In this document: positions 48,405-60,240 of the stretch, piece after piece
Layout: every line of letters starts with the position of its first letter
Numbering within the stretch: the stretch's first letter is position 1
DNA from: Wurfbainia villosa
Taxonomy: Eukaryota; Streptophyta; Magnoliopsida; Zingiberales; Zingiberaceae
Length of the DNA: 64,000 nucleotides
Direction: 5' to 3'
Assembly (NCBI GenBank): GCA_025175895.1
Contig: CM045990.1
Span: 60,141,704-60,205,703, forward strand
Notes under the pieces: generated by a model
Database searches by the model: none
What the model was told of the DNA's origin: nothing
The model's input: only the letters and a program-made list of their open reading frames with translations
Made by a program: the position numbers and the translations under genes

Positions 48405-49440
48405 GATTCATCATTGACTGACCATGTCCAACAAGGTCGATTCGCCTCTCGGATACACCATTATCTTTGTGGTGTATAGGCGGAGTCCATTGAGACAATA
48501 TACCATTGTCTCTTAGGTAATCAAGAAACTCCTGACTTAAGTATTCACCACCTCGATCCGATCAAAGTATTTTAATACTCTTGTCATGTTGTTTCTCTAC
48601 TTCATTTCTGAATTCTTTGAACCTTTCAAAGGCTTCAGACTTGTGTTTCATCAAGAACACATACCCAAACCGTGAGTGATCATCGGTGAAGGTAATGAAG
48701 TAGCTATAGCCTCCTAATGCTTGAGTTGACATAGGTCCACATACATCAGTATGTATTAGACCTAGTAACTCTCCCACTCGTTCACCTTTTCCAGTAAAAG
48801 GTAACTTAGTCATCTTGCCTTTTAAGCATGATTCATGTATCGTATGAATCCAATTCAAACGATTCTAGAATTCCACATCGGTGTAATTCGGACATGCGTT
48901 TCTTGCTTATATAGCCAAGACGACAATGCCACATATAGGAGTCTATTTGATTATCCTTTCGAGCACGCGTGTTGCTCGCTTCGATATTGAAAATGTCCTT
49001 TGGAATCGTCCAGCGTATAAATACCATTACTCAAGTTCGATTCCATAAAGAACGCCATTCAAAGTTATATAACAACAATTGTTACTAAGCGTCAAATGGA
49101 AACCATTTCTATTTAAACAGAAATAGAAACAATGTTCTTTATTAGAGAAGGAACATAATAGCAATTGTCGTTCTAAGACTAGTCCACTAGGAGCTTTCAA
49201 ATAATAAGTTCCGATGGCGATGAACCTTTGCTCCATTGCCAACTCGCAAATTTGACTCCCCTCTGACAAGTCTTCTTCTATTCCTTAGCCCCTGTATGTC
49301 ATTACATATATGTGAGCCACACCCAGTATCCAATACCCATGTGTCTAAGGAAATAGAATGACAATCAATAACGAAGATACCTGAAGAGGATGGGGCATCG
49401 GATGCCTTCTTCTTCTTCATGGACTCAAGATAAATCTTGC
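48405..49440 (-). pseudogene. pol of G3, protease and integrase part, broken
   Basis: The protease WVLDTGCGSHICNDIQGL (about 49330-49290) is fused in frame to the gag frame. After a shift near 49225, short frames carry RNGFHLTLSNNCCYI, MWHCRLGYISKKRMSELHR, then CLKGKMTKLPFTGKGERVG and HTDVCGPM...YFITFTDDHSRFGYVFLM (48858-48562). A stop falls at the second catalytic Asp region (about 48561, TGA where others have CGA). The third-Glu region is damaged (GVSERRIDLV at 48445). Confidence 0.9.
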
Positions 49441-50194
49441 AGTTTCTTCGCCAGTGGCCTTCCTTGCCATAGTGATGGCAAATGCCCTTTTGCGCTGGTT
49501 CCACCTTCTTTGCCTTTTTGTTCTTTCCTTTCTTCTGTTCTTTTGCCTTCCTCTTAGAACCTTTCTTTGAGGAATCAACTAACAGAACCGCCTTCTCCTC
49601 ATGCTTCACAGAAGGCTCCACAGTCTTCAGCATATTGAGGAGCTCGGGAATGGTGGATTCCAATTTGTTCATCCGATAGTTCATCACAAATTGCGAGAAA
49701 CTCTTGGGCAAACAATGTAGAATTAAGTCAATACTTAACTCATGATCCATCATAAAACCGAGGGTAGCTAGCCGCTCGATGTACCTGTTCATCTTTAGCA
49801 CAAACTGCAGTACAGACGAACCTTCTTGCATCTTCGTGGTGAAGAGGAGCCTAGAGACCTCGAACCTTTCGGATCTCGCTTGCTCATCGAACAACTCATG
49901 AAGATGGAAGACCATAATATTAGCATCCATATGCTCATGCTGCTTTTGCAGCTCAGGTACCATCGCCGCTAGCATGATACAACTCGCCAGCTAAGAATCT
50001 GCCACATGCTTCTGATAGACCAACATTTGGTCTGGAGTTGCATCGTCCTTAGGATGGTCAGGAAGAGGCTCTTCAAGGACATATGAAAGCTTTTCCGCCT
50101 TGAGAACAATTCTCAGGTTTCTAAGCCAGTCCAGGAAGTTAGGCCTAGTCAGTTTGTTCGAATCCAAAATAGTGCGCAAATTCAAAGACGTCAT
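49187..50194 (-). pseudogene. gag of G3, almost open
   Basis: ATG at 50194 (MTSLNLRTILDSNKLTRPNF), then DWLRNLRIVLKAEKLSYVLEEPLP to one stop at about 49991. The same frame goes on from 49975 (MLAAMVPELQKQHEHMDANI) for 262 codons: SRLLFTTKMQEGSS, SFSQFVMNYRMNKLESTIPELLNMLK, lysine-rich linker, knuckle CHHYGKEGHWRRNC, then into the protease. Gag and protease are in one frame, as usual in copia. Only one nonsense codon separates it from a complete gag, the best reference for this family here. Confidence 0.92.
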
Positions 50195-51484
50195 GATCAA
50201 TTTATTGACCTAGAAATACAAAACGAGCATATATGAGAAAATGATTTTAAAATGCATCAATATACATTTATAAATCCCATTCATTTTTCGAATTTCAAAA
50301 ACCCCAAAATCACTTCGGGAGATCGTAAGTCCATCTCCGAATGGGCTGATATCCATCATAGTTATGAATAACCTTGGAGAGAGTCCAACAAGCCATTCAT
50401 AATTACGACGGTAGGTATCGTCTATACCGATTGCATATCGCGTATATGCAACTATCACAATGTGCTATCAACTAATTGAATGTTCACACATATGTTGGGT
50501 TGTTAACACATTAACAAGTATGCATCATATGCATAGCACCCAACTTCACCTCCCTTTACATCGACCTTGGAGAGAGTCCAACAAGCCGATGCTCCAGGTT
50601 AAAGCCAACCCATTAATCGGGAAATAGTTTTAATATGGTTAGAGTGCATTCAACCAATTAGCCCAGCTTGGAGAGAGTCCAACAACCAAAGCTAACGATT
50701 GACCTCTGACTCTTACCATATTAGTATTAAACTATTCCATGGTTTGAATATGTTCGGGTTCGAGCCGGGCTTGGAGAGAGTCCAACAACCCAAACAAGAA
50801 ACGGAACTCTGGTTCTAACCATATTAATGGAAGGTGTAGGCTTTAATATTGTTTAAGGGTTTTTATGTCTCATCCTCTTTGCATGCAAATAACTATTATC
50901 TACATGGCATGGCATACATGGCATACATCTACATGTCACGACACGCATGGCATAATGTTATGCATCTAATGCAATTACATTGCATACAATTATGTCATGT
51001 ATATATTTCCTTATATGTCATAACTATTTATGGAAATAAAATATGTATAAGATTTGATTCTCCAAATCAAATCATAATTAAATTAGGAAACAAATTTCCA
51101 AATCTAATCACATATTTTATTCATGGAATTATTTGATTAAGGAAAATCTATTTAGGAAACCAATTTCCTAAATCATTAAAACTACTTATTGAAATAAAAT
51201 ATTTTAATATTTGATTTCCCAAATCAAATCATGATTAAATTAGGAAACAAATTTCCAGAATCTAATCAAATATTTTATTTATGGAAAATATCAATTTCCA
51301 TAAATACTTCCAACTTTCCAAAAGTGGAAGATTTCCATAAATACTTCTAGACTTTCCAAAATTGAAAAATTTCCATAAATACTTCTAAATTTCCAAAATT
51401 AGAAAATTTCCAGAAATACATTATGACTATCATAAAACCATTTTTACGATTATGTGAAACACAACACAGGGCTCTGATACCCTT
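50195..51484 (-). other. 5' untranslated leader of G3, with the hairpin array
   Basis: Hairpin tips (reverse sense) at 50771-50785, 50668-50682, 50567-50581 and 50374-50388, all with full TTGGA-CTCTC-TCCAA. The lower stem of hairpin 4 has one changed base. Primer site GGGTATCAGAGCCCTG at about 51484-51469 (T to G at the first base). No coding sequence. Confidence 0.8.
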
Positions 51485-53601
51485 TGTTGGGTTTTGCACG
51501 CATGGCGTGTGTGTGTTCGATCAGGTTTAGTAAACATGAACACAGCGGAAGCAATAAAAATAATAAATCTACATTTATTACAACACACACAACACTCTCA
51601 TGCATATTACAACAAGTGTAGACATAACCGTAAATTTAAATTTGCAATAAAGGAAATTTATCTCGTTATACCTTCATTATGGCGTGTGGCGAGAACGGCA
51701 TCAGCAGGAGCGATCCTCGCTAGAATCGTCTCTATCCGTATCCACGCCGAGTTCCTCGGGATGACTTCGCTAAGCCACGAGCCGTCTTCGTCGGGTTACT
51801 AGCCTCGTGTTGAAGGCGGCGTGATCGAGAGATGATCACGATCGAATCCAAATTCGGATCCTAAAGCGAGTTCTCAAAACTCGCTTCTCGGAGAGGTATT
51901 CGTCAACCAATTGGCAGAATCGCCCGTCCTCCACCTCAGAGGATTACGGAGATCGAATCCCACGGTAAGTTATCGCTGTACTCTAACCGTCGTCCAAGCG
52001 ATGCTCGGCGAGAGAGAAGAAGCTGTCAGAAAACTGGACAGCTTGGTGGAAGATAGTAGGCGCCGGCCAAAACAAAGGAAGCCAAGTGCTCACCTTGATC
52101 ACCGAGGCCTAGGAAGATCACGGAGGAGCGCCGGCAGAGTTGGCGGCAAGAGGAGGGCGCCGGACGGGAGATGGCGGCGGCACAACAAGTTGGGCGGCAC
52201 ACCTAGGGTTAGGCGCCAATCTCTTTTATAGAGAACTAATTCTCTTAATGGTTAATGGATCATATCCATAAAGCCCGTTAACCCGCTCCATTAAGATAAG
52301 TTAAAATAAACCAAACCATGATGGTTTATTTTAAGTAAAAACGAACCGAACCAACTTTTGGTTCATTCGTTTAAAAATAAACCAAACCCTTTGGTTTATT
52401 CTCCTCCATTGGATTAGAACCAAACCATTTTGGTTCATCCATTATGTCTTCATAAGACACGGCCCATCCACGCTTCCATTGCGGTGAAACGATTTCATGC
52501 TCGCTTTATGTTTGGTCGACCAAACCTAGTTTCTCTCGATCGAGAATCCCATTCTCAAGCTCGTTTTAAATCCTTTGGATTACACTCGTTGTCGTGTGAC
52601 CAAATAGGTTCTCGGTTTATGTTGGCCGTCTATAATTAACCATTAATTATAGAGCGATCATGAGTGGCACCTAGTAGTACATCATGATCCCCAATTAGCA
52701 GAAAGATCAGCGGTTGATCGAACTATTTACGAAACCCTTGATGGCTCGAATGAATCGTGCCCCATTCCCTTCACTCATCTTATACCCACTTGGTTGGGAC
52801 ATGGTCTATGTGCCGATCCCCACTAGGTTGACTACGTCACACCTAGCCCAAGTATCATTTCCTCGTCCTACGGATTCTAGTTACTGCACATGTATCGAAG
52901 AGTACCTTACTCTAAACATGTAATGCTTTGGCCAAAGACTTTAGTAACAATCCGGCGAGAGGCCATGGGTATACATCTCCTGCAAGTGGTGAATCCTTTA
53001 TAGGCTATTCAAACACCTTGATCACTTGACTTATACCCAATCATCCCGGGTCCACATCTCCTTAAAGATGTTTGCTTAAGATGTCAAAGCATAAGTCTCC
53101 ATGATCAAGATGACTTGAATACCGCAAGTCGAAGGAACATCGCACTTAAGCCACAGTAAGAACTTCATTGACATATCTATATATGCAGAGAACCATATGA
53201 AGTCTTACGGCTGGTCACTCCAATGAACTAGTTACCATAACTAGCATCCACGATCAACTCGGACATCACTATGTCTCGGCCCGGTGAGAATCATTTGCTT
53301 GGATACACCAAGAGTATACCTCGTGCTAGTCTCGGCGAAATTGATGGTGTCCAAATCCATCAATTCATCGACTAGGGATAATTAGATACATCACAATTAC
53401 ACATGTAGAGATACTCACTAGTTGTGATCCAATCACAAATTCTCTCATGCTGTGAATCGTATCGTGGACATTCAGTAAATGAGTTTAAGATCCAATCAAA
53501 TACATAAAACATGTATACTCAAATAGTGAATCTTCATTTATAATATAAATGGTTCATACATAAGGCGATTGCCTTAGGACATCTCTCATATATTACTAAC
53601 A
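51485..53601 (-). repeat. 5' LTR of G3 (2117 bp)
   Basis: Matches other G LTRs but is about 100 bp shorter than its partner and peppered with 1-4 bp losses, many at CAG/CTG (about 51490-52200 and 52690-53400). Confidence 0.95.
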
Positions 53602-53992
53602 CCCTCATGGGTGTTCCCTCAATCGTGGTGGTCGTCATCAAGTTCTTCATAGCTTCCTGCCTAGTAGCCCGATTCTGGTGTCTGAAAAGTTCCTTGAGAT
53701 TGAGCATCATGTCATAGGCAGTAGTCATGGTCTGAAGCTGATGTTGCAATACATTTGACATAGAAGCCAAAATGTAACACCGTGCCATCTCATCAGCCTT
53801 GATCCACTTCCTATAACTCTCTTTCTCCTTTTCGCTAGAATGATCCATAGGCTTAGGAGGACACTCTTCGAAGAGTATATATTTGTACTCCTTAGCATTC
53901 AAGACAATGTTCAGATTCCATTTCCAATCAACATAGTTAGGTCCAGTAAGTTTGTTTTCTTTTAGAATCATAGTAAGTGGGTTGAAAGCCAT
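53602..53992 (-). pseudogene. gag of element I, N-terminal part, cut by G3
   Basis: Start at 53992 (MAFNPLTMILKENKLTGPNYVDWKWNLNIVLNAKEYKYILFEECPP). The frame is open to ATRQEAMKNLMTTTTIEGTPMR and then meets the LTR of G3. This is the usual copia gag N-terminal domain. The rest is at 43646-44072. Confidence 0.92.
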
Positions 53993-54970
53993 TTTGAAAA
54001 ACCTAAGAATCATAGTGATCAAAACATTAGATTTCAAAAATTTATTGATTCCTCAAACAATAAAATTTTAAAATCAACCAACACCTCAAAACACTGAGAA
54101 TATCATATGCCACGATAGTGTGGACGTATACGAATTGTACATTTGTAAGAGGAGGTTTTACGCATTAATTTTATTTTCCTGTCATCCTTACTTTTTGACA
54201 AATAAAATTAATAGTTGGTTCCACTTCGGCCCTACAAGTAAAAGAAGTGACTCCGATGGGGAGGATACTTTTATTTCCATCTAAGTGTTTACCATTACTC
54301 GATACTAAGGCAATAATCTCGGATTATATGCCTTCCAATGGGGAAGTACACACGCCCTTAAATAATTTCCTATAACCATATTTGACCTAGTGATCCGCAA
54401 AACAAACTCATCTGATATGGAGGAAGGCACTCAGAGTCAATGCTCAAGTTTGTTCGTCCCACTTAGTAATTTAAAATTGAGGAATTTTCATAGAACATGC
54501 ATATCAAATAATATGCAATAAATATGGAAAAAAAAATATCCAACTATTATGACTTTTGTTTTCCAATATGCTTCCCGTCATGTCACCACCTCGTCCGCTC
54601 CTTCCTTTACCATGCGCAAGCCACAAAAGGATCCGAGTAGAGATAAACTATTTTAATTTACATCCATCGACCCTATACTCCACGAAGGAGTGTACAACAT
54701 ATCTAGATCGAAAGTAAATTAAAATGAGTGGCTAAACAGTGTCGTATTTAATTATAAAAAATAAATACTAATTAGCCTCATCAACCCCGAGGATTCAAAT
54801 AATTAGTTACAATCACACACACATAATCACATACATCCACATAGCCATAAAAGTTGGATCTTATGCCTGCAAGCAAAAAGTTAGCCTACACACATCCTAC
54901 TATTATACGACATATAAAATATATGATAAATGCATAAAAGTAACTGAATCCAAACACACAAAACTGGAAA
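53993..54970 (-). other. 5' untranslated leader of element I
   Basis: About 1 kb, AT-rich, no coding frame. Parts match the leader of L (63579-64000). I see no hairpin array like that of family G. Confidence 0.65.
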
Positions 54971-54971
54971 C

Positions 54972-54988
54972 CGTGGCTCTGATTCCAC
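54972..54988 (-). other. Primer-binding site of element I
   Basis: Minus-strand GTGGAATCAGAGCCACG directly after the LTR: initiator Met tRNA type with T to A in TGGTATC. Confidence 0.8.
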
Positions 54989-56689
54989 TGGAAGGGAAAA
55001 GCATGTTTTCCGCTTCTTCGCTTCGGTCACTTTTGCATGGCGATCCTATCACACGTCCCTGGATTAAAATTTTATCAATTAAAACTTTTCCAGATGGAGA
55101 TGGATTACCCAAGCAACCGATTCATAATCGTGCTATTCAATTTGAGTGGTCACTTAAACAAACTTGTTGTTCAAGCAACCTAACTCTTCTCCTCGATTAG
55201 CCATGGAATAGATGATGTACGGATCGCCGATTTTTGTGTTTATCATCGGGATCCATGTCAATCAATAACATAGAAATATAAAAGAACAAAAATCAAAACT
55301 AAACAAGATTATACCTCTTGTTTTACCTCTTTATCTTCTATTATATTCCTATCCTCTTCTTGGACGTCGTGTGGGTGACGATCTTCGAAGAATCGAAGAC
55401 TCTTGGACCACGTATCTTTCTTTTCTTGTTCGCTCCGAACAAGGGAAGAAAATCCTCCCTTCTTCTCCTTGCTTGTGTCGACCACCAAGAACCAAGTCCT
55501 TGGTGTCCGCCGGCCCCAAGGAGAGGGAGAAGATGGCGCCGACCAAGAGAGAAGGACCACCCTCAACCCTTGATGTCGCAGGCCCTTGGAGAAGGAGAAA
55601 GGGCACCGACAATGAGATGGGGAGGAGGCTTCGGCCATGTGAGGGAGGAGAAGGACAAAACCCTAGCCTCCTTGTCTTGTTGTCGTTGGCCCTAAGGAGA
55701 TGGACAAACCAAAACCCTAGCCTCCAACTTGTTTCCACCCAACCTCTCCATCGCCAAACCAAAAAAATCTCCCCTTAGGTCAAGGCTTCTTGAGGTATTT
55801 ATAATAGGCTACAATAGGGACCATGAGGAAGAGTTGGATCTTGGCCACCCAATGGATCCGAACAACATATAACCCGATCCATTAATGATGATCCATTCCA
55901 CTAGAGGATTATCATTGATCTACCTCACCAACCCCCATAATTAAATATGGGCTACACTTATTATTTGTACAAAATATCTCCCCGTGTTTAAGATATTGAA
56001 GGTCCATTAGTTAATTAAATTATTGACATTTTAATTAATTAATATCTAACTCCATGAGTTGTACTGCTCATCCTTATCATCATGTTGGACCAAGTCCACC
56101 TACAGGATTTACATGATGAACTTTATGAGCTCCTCAAGGGGACATCATCATCCTAGTATATAAGACACGGTTTCCTCCTATAATCAATGACACACTATGT
56201 AAATAATATTATTTCCCAACTTACCAGACCTATCGATTTAACACATAAATCTCGCCCATTGGTAAATCAAATAATTAAATACTAAGTACATATGCCCATT
56301 ATTATATCGGGATTCAGAGCATGTACACTATAATATCTGAGGTCTGATTAAATTATATAGTCAGTATAAATTGAATCACCTCTAAATCGGTCCTGCTCAA
56401 TACACACAAAGTGTACTAGTGTAATTCTATGGTCAAGATAAACCAATACCAAATTACACTACAACAATGCCAATGGTTTGTCCAAAACTATGTTGGTTGT
56501 GAGCCTCTACTTATACTCTACAAGGAACTGATAACATGATCTTCTGTGCGCTACCACACACCATGTTATTTATAATGTAAATTATCAAACAATATGCATA
56601 AATATAAAATGCAAACAATGATCATGTGATTCTTATTTCAAAATGCAGATGTTCATACAAAGGCTAGACTTTCAGTATACATCCCAACA
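54989..56689 (-). repeat. 5' LTR of element I (1701 bp)
   Basis: In minus sense TGTTGGGATGTATACTG...CCCTTCCA. Same length as the 3' LTR. TATA-like TATAAATA reversed at 55796-55803. Confidence 0.95.
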
Positions 56690-57210
56690 CCAATCAGTTT
56701 AAAGTAGTCGGCTATCCACCCTCTGAGCACTCCACCAGCTTTTTGGATATCAGCACTACTATCGATCGCACTCCTCCTGATTTGTTATCTTTTCCATTCC
56801 CATCTAATGAAAAAAATGTAACTTGTATATTTGTAATACAATGTTCGATTTGTCTTATTGTCTCATTCTTCTAAAAACATAGATTTTATATTACTTTTAT
56901 TGAGTCAAAGGTACCGATGCCTTACATTCTGCAGTCCTATAAACAGACTTCCCTTGAGCATCCCTTAAGCAATAAGCACAAGGCCTCACTACTGCTTGGG
57001 AAATAAGTCACTACTCGATCATACTTCCATTTTCCATAAACAACCCTTCTCTTCCTACCTATACTTACTATAAGAGATTTCCCAAGCGACCACTATACGG
57101 GCCAATAAAATAACTCTTTGCTTTCCCACTTTAATTCCTCTACCCCCCTCAGTACCAACTCTAACCCTAGGGAATCCACACTTGTTCCTTCATCTTCTCC
57201 TTTAACCCTT

Positions 57211-57535
57211 CTATAAAAATCAAACCCCCCATCCACCTTCCTATCCTCACTTTCTTTCTTCCATGGCTTCTCCTTCACGTCCTATCTTTATAAGCTCTGA
57301 TAATTCCACCATTGACTCAGAGACTCGATCCACAACAACCTTTGCATATTGCCCCTACCCCTCACAAGACCTCCACTCTTCGTTTCCTTCCCTCGGCAAC
57401 TGCTTATGGCATCCTCCAGCCCCCCAACAACAACCCCAACTGGCTCCTCCTCTTGCTTTCCCAAGAAGAGATTTTTTTTGTGGTGATCATGGGAGACTCC
57501 TCTGTGGATTCTTCTCCCCCTTAGCACCTTATTAA
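57211..57535 (+). pseudogene. Antisense extra ORF of H, copy 3, first part, with possible TATA box
   Basis: CTATAAAAAT at 57211-57220 precedes ATG 57263. The frame of 90 codons begins MASPSRPIFISSDNS and is Ser/Pro/Gln-rich (PPAPQQQPQLAPPLAFP), like the start of copy 2 (MQPLASIPRP). It stops at 57535 with no coiled-coil part after it. So this is an N-terminal remnant or a short form. Function unknown. Confidence 0.45.
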
Positions 57536-57914
57536 TAAAAATGCTTCCATTTTTATTTCCAGTTAACTCTTATAAAGAATCATATATCCTTCTTTTATGC
57601 ATGCTAAGTGTTACACATTACATAATGGCAAAGAAATTTTAATATAAAATCATCCTCATGTAATATCTAAACTAGAGTAATAACCATATGAATCAATATT
57701 GTGTACGGTCATCAACTTATTTGCAAGCAACTTAGAATTCTCACAAGAATGAATAATCATGCACTCTTTGAAGTCATTGATGAAGTGAGTTAATACATTC
57801 AGAAAAAGATAAAATCCTATCTCCTTTTCCCAATCAGTTGGTAAATTTAAAAAGTCAACCACATAGCTTGTAAAATACCACAAACTGTCAAAAAGAAATT
57901 ACCATTAATGACTA
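57536..57914 (-). other. Unassigned stretch next to H integrase
   Basis: A minus frame of 75 codons (57883-57656: TSYVVDFLNLPTDWEKEIGFYLFLNVLTHFIND in part) follows the integrase with no resemblance I recognise to a gypsy integrase C-terminus. It could be foreign sequence, an intron or a rearranged end. No repeat seen. Confidence 0.35.
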
Positions 57915-58756
57915 GGCAACACTGCTTCTGACCCATACACCATACTAAAGGGAGTTACTCCCGTAACTCTCCCAGAAGTGGTTCTGAAAGACCATAATAT
58001 GCTAGGTAACTCCTCCACTCAACTACCCCCTACATGCTCCAACTTAGTTTTTAACTCATGCACCAGCTCTCTATTAGTCACTTCAGTTTGCCTGTTACTT
58101 TGATGATAAGCCACAGATGTGAACACTTGTTCAATTTTAAAGTCTTGACACCATTTTGCTAACTTTTTACCCTGAAATTGTCGACCATTAACAGATATCA
58201 ACCTTCTAGGGATACCAAAATGACATACAATGTTTCTCCATAAAAACTTCAACACCATCTGCTTAGTAATACGGGCTAAAGGTTTAGCTTCTACCCATTT
58301 AGAAAAATAATCAATAGCCACCAACAAAAACTTCTTTTGACCGGTCCCAACCGAAAATGGTCCTTCTATATCCATACCCTATTGATCAAAAGGGCAAGCT
58401 GACACTATTGCCTTCATATACTCAGCCGACTGATGCCGCCGATTATGATGCCTTTGACAACTTTCACATTGTTGTGCCAAATGTATAGAATCCTTCATCA
58501 AAGTAGGCCAAAAATATCCAGCTAACAACACTTTCTGAGCCAATGCCCGACCCCCTATATGACTTCCACAAGCTCCTTCATGCACTTCTTTCATAACATA
58601 ATTTGCCACCCCTTTCCCCAAACAATGCAATAAAGGTCCAGTGCAAGTTCTTTTATATAAGATTCCTTTTATCATATAAAAATGGACTACTTGCTTATTA
58701 AATTGTCGAGCCCTTACAGAATCACTTGACATCTTTTTATCTTGAAAGAATGACAC
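57915..58756 (-). pseudogene. Integrase of H (gypsy type), inactive
   Basis: The first frame (58756-58379) has the linker and the HHCC finger: H in VHEGACGSHIGG and CESCQRHHN. The second (58375-58019) has the core: MDIEGPFSVGTGQKKFLLVAIDYFSKW, GIPRRLISVNGRQF and HQSNRQTEVTNREL. The usual second catalytic Asp (SDNG) is Val (SVNG), so the enzyme would be dead. One stop separates the frames; GVTPFSMVYGSEAVLP near 57920 ends the recognisable part. Confidence 0.9.
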
Positions 58757-59209
58757 TAACTCCCTTCTCCAATCATCTTCTATTACTTCTCCCGACTTCT
58801 CATTCTATGGTAGCAATTCAATCTAGGAAATTAATTCATGAGTATTCCAATTCCGCAAAGAGATAGCCAATTGAGCCAATTCATCGGCCTTCTAATTTCC
58901 TATCATAGTGATTTTCTTTATTAATACTTCTGAAAAATCTCCCTTAGCCTTCTCTACCATTTCACAGTAATTTCAACACTTATCATCTTTAACTTTAAAT
59001 TCTCTCCCGATCTGTTGCACTACTAATTGAGAATCCATATATACAATTACTCGCTCAGCTCTTACATTTTTAGCAGCTTACAAAGCTATAAGTAAATCTG
59101 CATATTCAGTTTCATTATTAAAGGCCCTAAAATGCAATCTAACTGCCAACGTAACCTCTTCTCCTTGCGGTGAAATTAGAATTACCCCTACTCCACAACC
59201 CTCCTTTTT

Positions 59210-59214
59210 AGAAG
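59210..59214 (+). repeat. Target-site duplication of solo LTR J (AGAAG), left copy
   Basis: AGAAG recurs at 60224-60228 directly after J. Confidence 0.92.
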
Positions 59215-60223
59215 TGTTGGTGCAGGGGCACCAGATAATCGAACTTAGGTTTTGATTATGTCAAAGATCCAAAGTTAAGGTCATATTATTTTCTCATGAG
59301 CTGAATTAAGTGTGCAAGAAATGGTTAAGCGACACTGGAAGAACATCGTGGGAGTCGAAGAACCTAGGTGAAGACCAGAAGCAAAGAGACAGGTCATAAA
59401 GGACCAGAGGTAAGAACGAGTGCGAAGAGAGATGGTAAGGTCGTGTCCTCTGTACGGGGATGACCTAGGCGGTGATCCGACTAAGACTTCAAGTGGAAGG
59501 TCTACGTCGAGATTGGACGGTAAGAAACAATCACATTTACAATTTTCCATACTAACCTCTTACTGCAGGGAAGTGGCCAGGCTGGCAGTCGACTACTGGT
59601 CATTGGCAGTCGACTGCTTCCCATCAGTTGATTGATGGCGACGAATCAGCGTTTTATACTAGGCCAAATAGGTTACCATTTGACGCCACCACTTCGCGAT
59701 AAGATAAGGTGCCACCTCGTGATAAGTTCCAAAAGTTGAGGATATGCATCTAGACTTATTCCAAGGCACAAATCTATAAAAGGAGGGGAGGATCAATCTT
59801 ATTCTCAAGTGCTCCCGTAACGCCAAAGCTCTAACACCGTCATAACGCCGATGCAACGCCAAGTTCAAAATCTCTTCGTCGGTAGCAACAAGTATTATTT
59901 TTTATTTATTGTATTCGTGGTTTTAATCGTAATGAGGTGAGGTAGGTTTGTTGTGTCATCCTCGAGCTTTCGGGTTTTGTGATCGTTGTCTCCTACCTCC
60001 AACGAGGAGGAGACTCTATAGTGGATTTCCCCTTCGTACATGGTCAAGGATCGTGGGGCCTTGGATTAGAAATCGTTGGGTTGTGAACCAAGTAAAAATA
60101 AACTTGTATTATTTATTTTTCATTGTGCATCTCTGTGTTTTAATCGAATGAACGAAAGATCGAAAAGATTTTACGCTCGCTATTCACCCCCCCCCCCCTC
60201 TAGCGACGCTTCTCGATCCAATA
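59215..60223 (+). repeat. Solo LTR J of a SIRE-like element (1009 bp)
   Basis: Begins TGTTGGTGCAGGGGCAC and ends CCAATA (usual CCAACA). Flanked by AGAAG on both sides with no internal region, so it arose by recombination between two LTRs. It contains CAGTCGACTG motifs (about 59585 and 59610), TATAAAAG (59775-59782) and a run of 14 C before CTCTAGCG. It breaks the second RNase H of H. Confidence 0.9.
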
Positions 60224-60240
60224 AGAAGACCCATTTGCAT

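Larger units (their letters stand above)
44073..53601 (-). mobile_element. Complete copia element G3, minus strand, inserted in gag of I
   Basis: 9529 bp, LTRs 44073-46293 and 51485-53601, TSD CCCTC. Best-preserved G copy: long open stretches of gag and RT. By coincidence or recent origin it has exactly the same length as G2. Confidence 0.97.
38818..56689 (-). mobile_element. Copia element I, minus strand, complete outline, interrupted by G3
   Basis: Two LTRs of 1701 bp each, TSD CCAAT, with pol at 40530-43645 and gag in two parts around G3. Without G3 it is about 8.3 kb. It is a different family from A and G: the gag N-terminus reads MAFNPLTMILKENKLTGPNY. Confidence 0.96.
37471..56874 (+). 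pseudogene. Antisense extra ORF of H, copy 2, split by element I
   Basis: The sequence lies in 37471-38817 and 56695-56874. From ATG 37471 (MQPLASIPRPWF) it passes a region with FQARSDFQFLIGIPSS and then HKGWKEHYFFV (about 37910-37950). The GWK-x-x-(F/Y)FF pattern recalls gag-like or extra ORF proteins of plant retroelements, from memory only. Then come a Ser-rich part (38204-38407), a possible short intron (38412-38464), and a coiled-coil part (LQEYQVRELSLQQAY; ERELQASFIKAQDDRAELL). The C-terminus reads FLDRGFAFLHWGFQD up to the I insertion and VVGYPPSEHSTSFLDIS after it. Stops are present. Confidence 0.5.
58757..60240 (-). pseudogene. Second (archaeal-like) RNase H of H, split by solo LTR J
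   Basis: The N-terminal end at 60240-60224 reads IYANGSS (usual Asp changed to Asn). After J, from 59214 down, it continues with GCGVGVILISPQGEEVTLAVRL, NNETEYADLLIAL, then VYMDSQLVVQQIGREFKVKD and a KADELAQLA motif near 58880. This dual RNase H arrangement is a known mark of Tat elements. Several stops are present. Confidence 0.8.

Noticed and set aside
60187..60200. Run of 14 C as a G-quadruplex or origin signal
   Set aside because: It lies in the CTATTCACCCC...CTCTAG end shared by LTRs D, F and K, where the run is 4-6 C; simple slippage or sequence error explains it.
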